A DNA stretch of 53,514 nt, from NCBI GenBank assembly GCA_945860275.1, contig CAMAPN010000006.1:1-53514 (forward strand), in the 5' to 3' direction. The notes under the pieces were generated by a model. That model saw only the letters and a list, made by a program, of their open reading frames with translations, made no database searches and was not told the origin of the DNA. This DNA is from Bifidobacterium breve (GTDB taxonomy: Bacteria; Actinomycetota; Actinomycetes; Nanopelagicales; Nanopelagicaceae). Shown piece by piece: positions 25,505 to 34,517 of this stretch; within the stretch, counting starts at the first letter, position 1; the number at the start of each line of letters is the position of its first letter. A program made the translations under genes and the position numbers.

Positions 25505-25719
25505 AAAACTTTTATTGATTTTGTTATTAAATTGTTATCAAATTTCAAGGCGAGCGCCGAAACTTACTGTCATGTCATCGTCCTACAACGTGAGTACATG
25601 CCACTTCGGAAAAAAACTTTTATTGATTTTGTTATCAAATTGTTATCAAATTTCAAGGCGAGCGCCGAAACTTACGGTGCAGGTCAGCGTCCTACAACGT
25701 GAGGACATGCCACTGTCGA
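25505..25719. repeat. 108-bp tandem direct repeat, two copies
   Basis: Copy 1 about 25505-25612, copy 2 about 25613-25719, period 108 with few differences. Each unit holds an A+T-rich block with TTGTTAT and TTGATTTT strings, a palindrome GGCGAGCGCC, and a TACAACGTGA element. On the minus strand each copy carries TTGAAA about 16 bases before TAACAA, a possible promoter pair. It lies upstream of the ABC importer operon and downstream of tRNA-Met. No gene is present in 25411-25783. Confidence 0.85.
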
Positions 25720-25740
25720 TTTTCGTGAAAACTACCCATT

Positions 25741-25784
25741 AGTAACAACTTAGTAACAACTTGTGAACAACTTAGTAAGAACGT
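25741..25784. repeat. 11-bp tandem repeats, four units
   Basis: AGTAACAACTT twice, then GTGAACAACTT, then AGTAAGAACGT, head to tail with an 11-bp period, close to one helical turn. It directly abuts the 3' end of the tRNA-Met gene. It could be iteron-like protein sites or a mis-replication tract. Confidence 0.8.
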
Positions 25785-25857
25785 GGGGCGGGTCGGGCTC
25801 GAACCGACGACGACCGGATTATGAGTCCGGGGCTCTAACCAACTGAGCTACCGCCCC
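25784..25857 (-). tRNA. tRNA-Met (CAT)
   Basis: 74-nt cloverleaf: acceptor stem GGGGCGG/CCGCCCC, D arm GCTCAGTTGGTTAGAGC, anticodon stem CCGGA/TCCGG with loop CTCATAA, T arm GTCGG/CCGAC, discriminator A. CCA is not encoded. The paired first base rules out an initiator tRNA. CAT can be elongator Met or lysidine-modified Ile2; the GACTCATAATC-like loop favours elongator Met. Confidence 0.9.
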
Positions 25858-25962
25858 ATTACTGGGAATGGGGCAAGGTTACCGGAGTTCGAGCGTTTAC
25901 TACTGTCGTAAGAGTAATAAGCGCCCGCGGATACTCCAGTTACAACTTGCGTACTTATGTAT

Positions 25963-27180
25963 TTATGGCCGCCACGATCCACCATCGGGCGTGCGCGCTG
26001 TCGTCCAATTCGCAGGCCTGATTGCATTCGTGTTATCTGGGGGATATTTCGCAGCGAGCTTCTCATCGATATCGATACCAAGTCCTGGTTTCTCGTTGGC
26101 ATAGAGATAGCCCCCGCGAAGCTCTGGAGTTCCCGGGAAGACTTCCTTAATGAGATCTGATGGACCCCACCACTCTTGGACACCAAAGTTATAGGAACTC
26201 AAATCAATATGGAGGTTTGCTGCATGACCGATTGGGGAGACATCTCCTGGTCCATGCCAGGCAGTTCGAATACCAAACGCTTCACATAAATGAGCAAGTT
26301 TCTTAGCGGGAGTGATACCACCGATCGTGCTGATATGGCAGCGGATGAAATCAATTAGACGATTTTGAATTAGTGGTAACCATTCTTGCGGATGAGTAAA
26401 GAGCTCTCCCATTGCTATCGGCGTTGAACTCTGTTGGCGCATAATGTGGAACCAGTCAACTGCTTCAGGTGAGAGCGCATCTTCCAAGAAGAAGAGGCGA
26501 TAGGGCTCAAGATTTTTCGAAAGCCGAATTGCTTCAATGGGGGCCAGTCGTTCATGAACATCATGGACGAGCTCTATTTCATCGCCGACAGAGCTTCGAA
26601 TATGCTCAAAAAGCTTGACTGTATTACGCGTATACCCAAGTGGATCGAAATATGTTCCTTCCGGAGCGTTATCCGGCAATTTAAGTTGATCAATTCGACC
26701 GCCATAACCGCCCCATTGGCAGCGAACATAAAGCAGACCCTGCTCCATGTATTTGCGGACATTATCTTCAACCTCTGTTAACGACTTGCCATCAGCATGG
26801 CGGTAGACCGCAGCTGCAGTGCGAGCTTTTCCACCAAGTAGGTCGTAGACCGGCATCCCGGCAACTTTGCCTTTAATATCCCAAAGCGCCATATCCACGC
26901 CCGAGAGAGCGTTGTTGGTAATTGGCCCATTGCGCCAGTACGCATTCACCTGACAGGTCTGCCAAATATCTTCGATATTGGCGACATCTTTACCAATTAA
27001 ATAAGGTGCCAAGTATTGTTCAACGGCCGTTACGACAGCTAGGTAGCGCTGAGTAAACGTTGCACATCCCAAGCCATAGAGACCTGGCTCAGAGGTTTCA
27101 ATTTTGACTACAACCAGAGGAATCGTCTCTGGCGCAGTGAGGATCGTTCGAACATTGGTGATAGTTATGGGCTTCGACAT
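25963..27180 (-). CDS. Enolase-superfamily dehydratase, RspA/ManD-like
   Basis: 405 residues. The sequence around residues 79-118 (YWRNGPITNNALSGVDMALW then VYDLLGGK) and the ligands D207 (HDVHERL), E233 (LEDALSPE), E259 (AMGELF) and H309 (AWHGPGD) place it near RspA/ManD. It has GELF where the mannonate-specific gene at 11508 has GEVF, and a longer mid-loop, so its substrate probably differs (gluconate, mannonate at low rate, or another C6 acid). ATG with TAGGCT seven bases upstream. Single gene, no operon partner. Fourth dehydratase of the window. Confidence 0.8.
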   Translation of the reverse strand: MSKPITITNVRTILTAPETIPLVVVKIETSEPGLYGLGCATFTQRYLAVVTAVEQYLAPYLIGKDVANIEDIWQTCQVNAYWRNGPITNNALSGVDMALWDIKGKVAGMPVYDLLGGKARTAAAVYRHADGKSLTEVEDNVRKYMEQGLLYVRCQWGGYGGRIDQLKLPDNAPEGTYFDPLGYTRNTVKLFEHIRSSVGDEIELVHDVHERLAPIEAIRLSKNLEPYRLFFLEDALSPEAVDWFHIMRQQSSTPIAMGELFTHPQEWLPLIQNRLIDFIRCHISTIGGITPAKKLAHLCEAFGIRTAWHGPGDVSPIGHAANLHIDLSSYNFGVQEWWGPSDLIKEVFPGTPELRGGYLYANEKPGLGIDIDEKLAAKYPPDNTNAIRPANWTTARTPDGGSWRP

Positions 27181-27187
27181 GGCAGGG

Positions 27188-27193
27188 AGCCTA
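27188..27193 (-). promoter_or_regulatory. Possible -10 hexamer TAGGCT
   Basis: TAGGCT, seven bases, ATG at 27180; no ribosome site between. TATAGG, overlapping it, is an alternative. Confidence 0.4.
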
Positions 27194-27329
27194 TATGTCG
27201 GAATTATGAAGAGTCAGCCGGAATCCGCCTCGTCCTTGAGAATCTGCCCAAATAACGTGGAGATGGTGGGCAGCTGGTCATTTTCGTCATTTCCGTCATT
27301 TTCCCGGACTAGTGGGGAATACTCGCTCC

Positions 27330-27923
27330 ATGCTTGGCCACACTATATATATAGGTATCGCGGTATCGCTTTCGATCGTCCTCGCCTCTGGTCAGAGCGC
27401 AGTTGCCGAACCGAAGAGAGTCTTTCCTATCGAAGAGAGCAAGAAGTGCGCGGTGAAATATGCCCAGTACCACCATGATTACCCGGCAACCGACATCATC
27501 ACCAAAAAGGGGTGTGCCTTCTTAGCACCCATCGATGGGACAGTTGATGAGGTCAGTCGGAAAGATCGCTGGAGCGGCAAAACTAATCGTGGGCAAGATC
27601 GTGGCGGATTATTTGTCTCGATCATTGGCAGCGATGGCGTGCGTTACTACGGATCGCACCTATCTGAAGTGGCAGTCGGAATCGAGCCAGGAGTACCAGT
27701 AATTGCAGGTCAAATTCTTGGAAAAGTTGGCGATACCGGTTCAGCGCGCGGAACATCGCCCCATTTACATTTTGGTCTCTCATGGCCGACCGAAAAAGGC
27801 GATTGGAAGATTCGTAGAGGCGCGCTGCTTCCATACAAATATTTGAAGTCCTGGCAGAAGGGTGGAAATCTCTCGCCAGTAGAGGCCATCGAGGGAGCTA
27901 AATCGTCGCCCTCAGGCGCGTGA
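27330..27923 (+). CDS. Secreted M23-family (LytM-type) peptidase
   Basis: About 197 residues. Signal peptide (MLGHTIYIG, core, cleavage near SAVA|E), then an M23 domain with the first zinc motif HHDYPATD, the beta-rich GxxxPVIAGQILGKVG strand and the catalytic HLHFG (HxH). Members cut peptide cross-links of peptidoglycan or act as regulators when inactive; here the zinc ligands appear intact. ATG 27330 is chosen for the signal peptide; AATACT six bases upstream gives a weak leaderless fit. GTG 27312 is an alternative. Gene stands alone. Confidence 0.8.
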   Translation: MLGHTIYIGIAVSLSIVLASGQSAVAEPKRVFPIEESKKCAVKYAQYHHDYPATDIITKKGCAFLAPIDGTVDEVSRKDRWSGKTNRGQDRGGLFVSIIGSDGVRYYGSHLSEVAVGIEPGVPVIAGQILGKVGDTGSARGTSPHLHFGLSWPTEKGDWKIRRGALLPYKYLKSWQKGGNLSPVEAIEGAKSSPSGA

Positions 27924-28040
27924 TGAGTAATTCACCTAGCTGATTCCTGTTGTTAACTTCATATTCCTTGGCTAGCAAACTAGTCACCTCAGAATCTCCT
28001 TAGAAGAAGCAGGTACGCCAATCCAAGGAGATTTTTCGAA

Positions 28041-29831
28041 ATGAGTGAGCGGGAGCAAAGCCAGGTAATTGTGTGTTCGTTCTACACGGAGGATGAATAC
28101 TACTCGGCTCATGCAAAAAAGTTGATAGAGAACCTCGACAAAATCGGAGTGCTTCATCAGATTACAGTCATGGAGAAAAAGCCGGGAGAAGATTGGGCTG
28201 ATATCTGTCGTAAGAAAGTTGGATTCTTAGCAAAAGTTTGTAGCGAGCATCCTGACAAAAAAGTGTTTTGGATTGATGTAGATTGTGAGTTACTAGAAAT
28301 TCCAGAGTTCATTGTTCGCTCAACCGCAGACATTATCGGTTTTCAAAGAAGTTTTGGTTCACCGCTTAGCATCGGTTATCAAAACCGCACAAGGTTTTGG
28401 GAGCCATGTTTCTGGGGAGTTAATAACACTCGTCAAGGTAGAAAAATGATTGAAGATGCTTATGCACTTGAGCAAAATTCTACAATTAAGGCTACTGACG
28501 ATTACTTTTTTGAGGAGGGTTGGCGAGCAAATGCAAGCAACCTAACTTTTCAACTCATTCCATCGAATACTGTGGCGAATCGCGGTGATGAACTAGAGAG
28601 CGCTCGCCCTGTCTTCTTCAAGTTTGGATCAAGTGGGAAAGTTGCCGAATTCAAGAATCAGGTTGAACAACATAAGCTTTCCGGGGCCTCTGGCTCGCTA
28701 AAAAAGCGGATTCGAAAGCGACTACTAAGTCTGGCCAAGAAGATACATCGAATTTTGCCGGCTGGTCTCCGAAAGAAAGCTCGACGAGTAGTTGATAAAA
28801 CAGGTATTACGGGCGCACTGACTCAGGATGCACATAACGGTTTGGTATCACCAGAAGCCAAATCCATTCTCGAATTTGCTCGGAATGGAGCAACGGGTGA
28901 ATTCAACGCGGCTTTCGATGCTTTCAGGCGGGGAAAAATTCCCACATCAGCAGAGAATCGAATGATTTCAGCAGCGCTATCGTTCTTGAACTATGCCACA
29001 TCGCCTTCGGACACCTCGATAAAGTTGGCTTGGTGGAGTCAGCCGTATCCAGGCAACTTCGGTGATTGGCTCTCCCCTTACTTGTTGCAGAAATATTCAC
29101 GGAGCAGGATTGAATTTCAGCCCTTGCATCAACCAACAAAGGCGCCCCATATAGTTGCCGTGGGATCAATTGGTCGTTTTATTGGTCGAAATTCAATTGT
29201 TGTGGGTACTGGGGTGAGCTCGCTGGAATACCCCTTGGAGCCACAAGCCAAATATTTCTCGCTCCGAGGGCCTAGGAGTGCAGCTCTTCTCGCGGAGTCG
29301 GGCGGGCCCGTAGTCGATTCTTTTGGTGATCCTGCGTTGTTAACTTCGCGCATTTACCCCGTAATTCGAGGGGAGACTAATGGCAAAGTAGCGTTCATTC
29401 GTCACCATTCTCACAGAGCGCTCCCAATTAAATTGCCTGAGCATTTTGAGGAGCTGAACGTGCTGCGGTCGCATTCAGCGCAGATAGAGGAGCTTCTCAT
29501 AGGCCTCAATCATTACGAAGCAGTTGTGACGAGTGCGATGCATGTGTTCATTGTTTGTCAATCATATGGAATACCAGTTGCTTTAGTAACATTTAAAGGT
29601 TTTGAAGAATCGGTTCATGGAGACGGGATTAAATACATTGATTACTGCGAAGGAGCAGGCGTCCCTACAGTAACTCCCACTTCGATTCCTCTTGATCTGC
29701 GAAAACTATCACTAGAAAACCTCATGACGAATGAAAAAATTGGAGACGAGAAACTGAATGAAGTGGAAATCAGTTTAGTGAATGCGATCGAAGAGTATTT
29801 AACCACTTCACCGAAGATTGCAGTTCGTTGA
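28041..29831 (+). CDS. Glycosyltransferase-like domain fused to polysaccharide pyruvyltransferase-like domain
   Basis: 596 residues. N-terminal part (about 5-190) resembles a nucleotide-sugar transferase with DVD in VFWIDVDCELLE near residue 83 and FWGVNNT downstream. A basic linker (about 225-270) with KKRIRKRLL follows. The C-terminal part (about 330-590) resembles the polysaccharide pyruvyltransferase family: GNFGDWLSPYLL, VVGTGVSSLEYP, FSLRGPRSAALL, and VVTSAMHVFIVCQSYGIP. Predicted role is in surface glycan assembly. AAGGAG lies ten bases before ATG. Linked to the membrane-domain gene by a four-base overlap. A pyruvylated cell-surface polymer would fit, but the acceptor is unknown. Confidence 0.7.
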   Translation: MSEREQSQVIVCSFYTEDEYYSAHAKKLIENLDKIGVLHQITVMEKKPGEDWADICRKKVGFLAKVCSEHPDKKVFWIDVDCELLEIPEFIVRSTADIIGFQRSFGSPLSIGYQNRTRFWEPCFWGVNNTRQGRKMIEDAYALEQNSTIKATDDYFFEEGWRANASNLTFQLIPSNTVANRGDELESARPVFFKFGSSGKVAEFKNQVEQHKLSGASGSLKKRIRKRLLSLAKKIHRILPAGLRKKARRVVDKTGITGALTQDAHNGLVSPEAKSILEFARNGATGEFNAAFDAFRRGKIPTSAENRMISAALSFLNYATSPSDTSIKLAWWSQPYPGNFGDWLSPYLLQKYSRSRIEFQPLHQPTKAPHIVAVGSIGRFIGRNSIVVGTGVSSLEYPLEPQAKYFSLRGPRSAALLAESGGPVVDSFGDPALLTSRIYPVIRGETNGKVAFIRHHSHRALPIKLPEHFEELNVLRSHSAQIEELLIGLNHYEAVVTSAMHVFIVCQSYGIPVALVTFKGFEESVHGDGIKYIDYCEGAGVPTVTPTSIPLDLRKLSLENLMTNEKIGDEKLNEVEISLVNAIEEYLTTSPKIAVR

Positions 29832-30643
29832 AGTATTTAACATCAAGAATAGCTCTCGCTCTAATTAAGTTACTTCCAGAAAGGAGAGATAAAAGGCGTT
29901 TCTTATTTTTTACGCTATTGGCATCATCAACCTCGATCCTGGAGCTAGGCATCGCAAAGGTCTTCTCCGAAATAATTCTAGGTCAAGATAATCAATTCAA
30001 CAATTTCGCTTCATTACTATTTACTTTTCTGTTATTGAGCGTAGTTTCGAAACTTGCGATCTATCTGCAGAGGACTCGCAGAATCGAAGTGTTTAGCGAC
30101 ACGCACATCAATGAGGAAGGAAAATCGAAGACCAATACTTGGAATATCACTTTGGGAATTGAATGTTCGAACATTGCCAATCACGTCATACAGGTTATTC
30201 TGATAGTGGTATTCATTTCAGCACTCTCACCAGCATTTGGTATTTCAACCAGCTTTATGATCGTATTGTTATTTGCGGTATTTAGCTCAATATTCATTAG
30301 ACAGGAACGTTTTCAGACGAAAATGCTGGTAGCTCACTATCGCAAAGAGCAAATCGACGCTACTAGGAGAATCAGTACCAGGATTAAGAGTGGAGAATTG
30401 GGAGCTTTAGTAGCAAATTTATCCATGATTTCACTGCTATTTTTATTGGTTGCCCTAAATTACTTTGAGTGGATTCCCACAACAGACACCATAGTGAGTT
30501 TTTTTGCAATTCGGCTTTTAGGAACTAATTTGAGTTCGCTATCGTCGTCATTGATGCGTTTTGCTCGTGCACTCGTCAATTCATCGTTTGGTACGACACA
30601 TTTAACTCGCAATTTACCTGACGATGAAACCCTCCTGGCGTGA
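29828..30643 (+). CDS. ABC-exporter-like membrane domain without ATPase
   Basis: 271 residues with about five hydrophobic segments (near 25-45, 60-78, 115-135, 140-160, 200-218). The first part (TLLASSTSILELGIAKVFSE) and the long cytoplasmic helices (HYRKEQIDATRRI) resemble the transmembrane domain of lipid/glycan ABC exporters, but the protein ends before any nucleotide-binding domain. TTG start overlaps the previous stop (TTGA), and its own stop overlaps the ppk1 GTG. It may work with the glycosyltransferase upstream or be a remnant. A small ORF for a missing ATPase is not nearby. Confidence 0.55.
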   Translation: MKYLTSRIALALIKLLPERRDKRRFLFFTLLASSTSILELGIAKVFSEIILGQDNQFNNFASLLFTFLLLSVVSKLAIYLQRTRRIEVFSDTHINEEGKSKTNTWNITLGIECSNIANHVIQVILIVVFISALSPAFGISTSFMIVLLFAVFSSIFIRQERFQTKMLVAHYRKEQIDATRRISTRIKSGELGALVANLSMISLLFLLVALNYFEWIPTTDTIVSFFAIRLLGTNLSSLSSSLMRFARALVNSSFGTTHLTRNLPDDETLLA

Positions 30644-32700
30644 GAATCCCAAGCTTGCAGCTCACAAATAGAGAGTTGAGTTGGCTGGAATTCAACTCAC
30701 GAGTACTGACGCTCGCCGAAGATGAGGGTCTACCCCTTCTTGAACGGGTCCGGTTCCTCTCTATTTTTCACTCCAATTTAGATGAATTTTTTATGGTTAG
30801 AGTTGCCAGCTTGCTCCGTCTCATAGAAATTGGATATGAGAAAGAAGAAGACGAATCTCTCTCAAATAGGCGCGTACTTTCGGCGATATCGGGGCGGGTT
30901 AATTCTCTGGTGTCCCGCGTGGAAAGATTGTTCTTTGAAGATTTGTTGCCTGGGCTCCGTGATCATGGAATTCACATCGAACATTATCGCGGATTGACCC
31001 CAACCGAACGAAAGAATCTTGATTTGTTCTTCGATGAGAACATTTTCCCAGTTTTGACCCCACTAATGGTAGATACTTCTCACCCATTTCCACACATCTC
31101 AGGTTTGTCGCTTAACTTTGGCGTCTACGTGCGACATCGAAATGAAGAGAAACAATTCGTTCGATTGAAAATTCCCCCAAACTTTTCACGGTTGTTACCA
31201 ATCCAGGGGGCTGTGGGTGTGAAATACGTTTGGCTCGAAGAACTTATCGCCGAAAATCTGCAAAAGCTCTTCCCTGGAGCAGTGATAGAGGAGTACTTCT
31301 TATTTCGAGTTACGAGAAATCAAGATTTAGAGATTGACGAAGACGATGCAAACGAGAATCTTCTTTCTTTGATGAAGGAAGAATTGGAGAAGAGAAGATT
31401 CGGAGATGTCGTACGTCTTGAAGTGGAAAATGTCCATAACGAAAATTTACTATTGCAATTGGTTGACGAATTCGCGGCGGATAATCTTCAAATTTACAAA
31501 GTAGGCGCCCCGCTTGATTTGGCTTCGTTATCCGAATTGTGCAACATTGATCGGCCTGAACTGAAGTTTCCACCATTTCAACCAGTCACACATTCGAACG
31601 TGGCTGGGGTCGAAGAGGAGGATTGCGACGGTTTTTTTGGAAAAATTAGACAGAAAGAAACATTGCTCCATCATCCTTATCATTCATTTTCTACTTCCGT
31701 AGGTAAATTTGTGGAAATTGCTTCGAAGGACCCGAAAGTTTTAGCAATCAAACAAACTCTCTATAGAACATCGGGTGATTCGCCAATAATGCACGCATTA
31801 ATCGAAGCGGCAAAATCGGGTAAACAAGTATTAGCGGTAATTGAGATTAGAGCTAGATTTGACGAAACCGCCAATGTGCGTTGGGCACAACAACTGGAGG
31901 AGGCGGGCGTACATGTGGTTTATGGAATTCTGGGGTTAAAAACTCACGCCAAGGCTTCATTGGTGGTTCGTGAAGAAAATGGAATTCTACGTAGGTACTC
32001 TCATGTTGGAACTGGCAATTATCATCCACGAACTGCGCGAATGTATGAGGACCTTGGGTTGCTCAGTTCCGATGAAACATTAGGCCGCGATCTCTCCACG
32101 CTGTTTAATCAACTCTCCGGCTTTGCACCCGAGGCTGAATATTCCAGATTACTAGTAGCACCCACTTTCCTCAGGATTGGAATTCTGGAGAGAATTACAA
32201 GAGAAATAGAGAACCACTTAGCAGGAAAGAGCTCTCGCATACGCATGAAGCTTAATTCCATTGTAGATCCTGAAATTATTGGAGCGCTTTATCATGCAGT
32301 AAACGTTGGTGTGCCAGTTGAAGTAAGCGTTCGCGGAATCTGTTGTATCGATACGCGAGCAGTAGAAACATTCGGAAAGCTCAAAGTTAGATCGTATTTA
32401 GGGAGATTTCTGGAACATTCCCGAGTGTACAACTTCCATAATGATGGCGAACAAGAGTATTGGATTGGTAGCGCAGACATGATGGATAGAAATCTAAATC
32501 GTCGGATTGAGTCATTGGTTCAGATTATTGACCCGGACCATATGAAATACATTGAGAGAATCCTTGATGGAATGTTCTCTGACAAGCATCAGGCATGGAT
32601 TCTGAATTCCGAAAATGAGTGGCAATTTGTTAAAAATTCGGAGGGGCGCGAAATGAGAACTGATTTTCAACAAGAGTACATAAAGGAGATCACTAAATGA
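30640..32700 (+). CDS. ppk: Polyphosphate kinase 1
   Basis: 686 residues, full length. N domain begins NRELSWLEFNSRVLTLA; FHSNLDEFFMVRVASL marks the head domain; catalytic C1/C2 domains contain KTHAKASLV and the autophosphorylated His region YSHVGTGNYHPRTA. Makes and remodels inorganic polyphosphate from ATP. GTG start overlaps the preceding stop. The stop overlaps the NUDIX gene ATG. The upstream coupling to a glycan gene is unusual; the NUDIX neighbour is typical. Confidence 0.95.
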   Translation: MRIPSLQLTNRELSWLEFNSRVLTLAEDEGLPLLERVRFLSIFHSNLDEFFMVRVASLLRLIEIGYEKEEDESLSNRRVLSAISGRVNSLVSRVERLFFEDLLPGLRDHGIHIEHYRGLTPTERKNLDLFFDENIFPVLTPLMVDTSHPFPHISGLSLNFGVYVRHRNEEKQFVRLKIPPNFSRLLPIQGAVGVKYVWLEELIAENLQKLFPGAVIEEYFLFRVTRNQDLEIDEDDANENLLSLMKEELEKRRFGDVVRLEVENVHNENLLLQLVDEFAADNLQIYKVGAPLDLASLSELCNIDRPELKFPPFQPVTHSNVAGVEEEDCDGFFGKIRQKETLLHHPYHSFSTSVGKFVEIASKDPKVLAIKQTLYRTSGDSPIMHALIEAAKSGKQVLAVIEIRARFDETANVRWAQQLEEAGVHVVYGILGLKTHAKASLVVREENGILRRYSHVGTGNYHPRTARMYEDLGLLSSDETLGRDLSTLFNQLSGFAPEAEYSRLLVAPTFLRIGILERITREIENHLAGKSSRIRMKLNSIVDPEIIGALYHAVNVGVPVEVSVRGICCIDTRAVETFGKLKVRSYLGRFLEHSRVYNFHNDGEQEYWIGSADMMDRNLNRRIESLVQIIDPDHMKYIERILDGMFSDKHQAWILNSENEWQFVKNSEGREMRTDFQQEYIKEITK

Positions 32701-33590
32701 TTAAAGGAGCAGGAGTTCTGTTGTGGCGAGAGAGTATGCCGCTATCGCTCGAAGTAGGATTGGTCCATAGACCTAAGTATGACGATTGGTCCTTTCCAAA
32801 AGGCGGAGTTGAGTCAGGAGAGAATCTCATTCAAACTGCATTTCGGGAATGTTTAGAGGAAACAGGGATCTCTCCGCTTTTTGGCCCGTATTTGGGAGAG
32901 TCCAAGTATGTGGAGAGTGGACAAAGCAAAATTATTCAATATTGGATGGGTAGAGCAGAGGATGAGAGCCTAGTCTTTACTCCAAATTCTGAGGTGGATC
33001 AACTTGTGTGGATGTCGGTTAAAGAGGCGCGTCATTTCCTTTCCTATGAGTCAGATAGAGAGCTTTTAGCTCGATTCATTAAATTAGAGAGACATGTCAA
33101 AACTCTGGTTTTCCTTCGCCATGGGAAAGCGGTGAAACGCGCCGACTGGTTTGGAGAAGATTCGGATAGGCCGTTAGCCCATCAGGGAGAATTGCAGGTG
33201 GCGAAGTTGTATTCAGCGATGAAGCCATTTGGGATTGAAGAGGTGCACACTTCTGATGCCCAGCGTTGTATGAGCACAGCTCTCCCAGTTGCCCAAGCTC
33301 TGCGGGTGGAGTGCAAAACCACACCTAGTTTGTCAGAAGATGTATTCGAAAAGGATGACAACATTGCAATCGAATACGTTCAGCAGCTACTCAAATTCAA
33401 TAAGAACACAATAATCTGTAGCCATAATCCCATTTTCTCAGAGATGTTGCTTGCCTTTGAAAATTCTAGAGAATTTTCAAAGCATCTTCCGAGTCTAAGT
33501 CCCGCTGATAGTTGGGTGGTCCATTACACAAATGCTCGAATAGTCGCTATTGACACAATTAATGCACCGAATGTAGAGAAAGCTAGTTGA
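32697..33590 (+). CDS. NUDIX hydrolase fused to histidine phosphatase (MutT1-like)
   Basis: 297 residues. NUDIX domain (about 1-130) with the box GGVESGEN...RECLEETG (residues 41-62). SixA-like histidine phosphatase domain (about 137-285) with LRHGKAV and SHNPI. This arrangement matches mycobacterial MutT1, which hydrolyses 8-oxo-GTP and diadenosine polyphosphates, and the ppk-mutT1 order is conserved in actinobacteria. Overlaps ppk by four bases. Its 3' end overlaps ppx by eight bases on the other strand. Confidence 0.88.
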   Translation: MIKGAGVLLWRESMPLSLEVGLVHRPKYDDWSFPKGGVESGENLIQTAFRECLEETGISPLFGPYLGESKYVESGQSKIIQYWMGRAEDESLVFTPNSEVDQLVWMSVKEARHFLSYESDRELLARFIKLERHVKTLVFLRHGKAVKRADWFGEDSDRPLAHQGELQVAKLYSAMKPFGIEEVHTSDAQRCMSTALPVAQALRVECKTTPSLSEDVFEKDDNIAIEYVQQLLKFNKNTIICSHNPIFSEMLLAFENSREFSKHLPSLSPADSWVVHYTNARIVAIDTINAPNVEKAS

Positions 33591-34494
33591 GCCAATCCAT
33601 TCTACGGAGCACAATTCCCTCTCGGAGCGCCCAGGGGCATGTATTGATCACTGAAATTTCAAATTGATTCATCACTGCTCGAGCCACAAATGCTCCAGCA
33701 ACAATCTGGTTTGCTCGAGTTTCGGATATTCCGGGAAGATTTTTACGTTCCTTAAATGTCATTTTTGATAGACCCAATGCGATTTCGTTTATTGCCTCCC
33801 GCGTGATGCCACTTTGCTTTTTCGACAGAAATTCAGTGCACAATTTCTCGAGGGTCCGATAAGTTTTGCTGGTTCCGACCGCGAGACCACCTTTGAAGTT
33901 GGTTAAATTGGATTGCAAAGGTCTCAGGGTTTCCTCAATATGCCCAGTTAATCGCTTGAGACTTTTTTCTGAGAATGGGTCACCGTCGAGATAGTTCCGT
34001 GTTAATCGCCCAGCTCCCAGCATGACTGAGGTAGTGAAACTAGCTACTTCTTCAACGCCGCGAGCAATCTCCAGCGATCCGCCGCCAATGTCAAATACTA
34101 GAAGGTCTCCTGCAGACCAGCCGAACCAACGACGAGCAGCGAGGAACGTGAATTGCGCTTCTTCGTCCCCTGACAAGACTTGAAGGTCGACACCTGTTTT
34201 CTCTTGCACTTGATTAAGTACGAATTCGCTATTGCCTGCCTCGCGAATAGCTGAAGTAGCAAATGCGAGTAATTCATCGAGCTCAAGTTTTTCAGCCTCA
34301 GAAGTAGATTCCTGGACAGTTCTCAACAAGGTCGCGATTCCAAGTTGGGAGATATTTCCTGCTTCATCGAGGTAATCCGTTAATTTGATGTCATGTTTAA
34401 AGCTTTTGAAGGGAATTGGGCGACCGCTGCGATGACCATCAATCACCTCAAGATGGACTGAGTTGGAGCCCACGTCGAGAACTCCTAGTCGCAT
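33583..34494 (-). CDS. ppx: Exopolyphosphatase, Ppx/GppA family
   Basis: 303 residues, the length of actinobacterial short Ppx proteins. Actin-like ATPase fold: LDVGSNSVHLEV at the N-terminus, DLLVFDIGGGSLEIARG as phosphate 2 motif near residue 140, and ATSAIREA. It degrades polyphosphate and so opposes Ppk, whose gene converges on it. ATG 34494 with TATACT six bases upstream indicates leaderless expression. Confidence 0.9.
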   Translation of the reverse strand: MRLGVLDVGSNSVHLEVIDGHRSGRPIPFKSFKHDIKLTDYLDEAGNISQLGIATLLRTVQESTSEAEKLELDELLAFATSAIREAGNSEFVLNQVQEKTGVDLQVLSGDEEAQFTFLAARRWFGWSAGDLLVFDIGGGSLEIARGVEEVASFTTSVMLGAGRLTRNYLDGDPFSEKSLKRLTGHIEETLRPLQSNLTNFKGGLAVGTSKTYRTLEKLCTEFLSKKQSGITREAINEIALGLSKMTFKERKNLPGISETRANQIVAGAFVARAVMNQFEISVINTCPWALREGIVLRRMDWLN

Positions 34495-34500
34495 TTACGT

Positions 34501-34506
34501 AGTATA
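34501..34506 (-). promoter_or_regulatory. -10 hexamer TATACT of the ppx promoter
   Basis: TATACT, six bases, ATG 34494. The expected -35 position would lie within the cspA terminator hairpin, at 34518-34535. Confidence 0.55.
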
Positions 34507-34517
34507 GATAGCGAACA

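Noticed and set aside
25505-25857. Integration site (att) at the tRNA-Met 3' end
   Set aside because: No integrase gene and no repeated copy of the tRNA 3' end is present; the repeats do not match tRNA sequence.
27267-27300. Short GTCATTTTC-like tandem units
   Set aside because: Only three imperfect 9-bp units; too short to call a feature.
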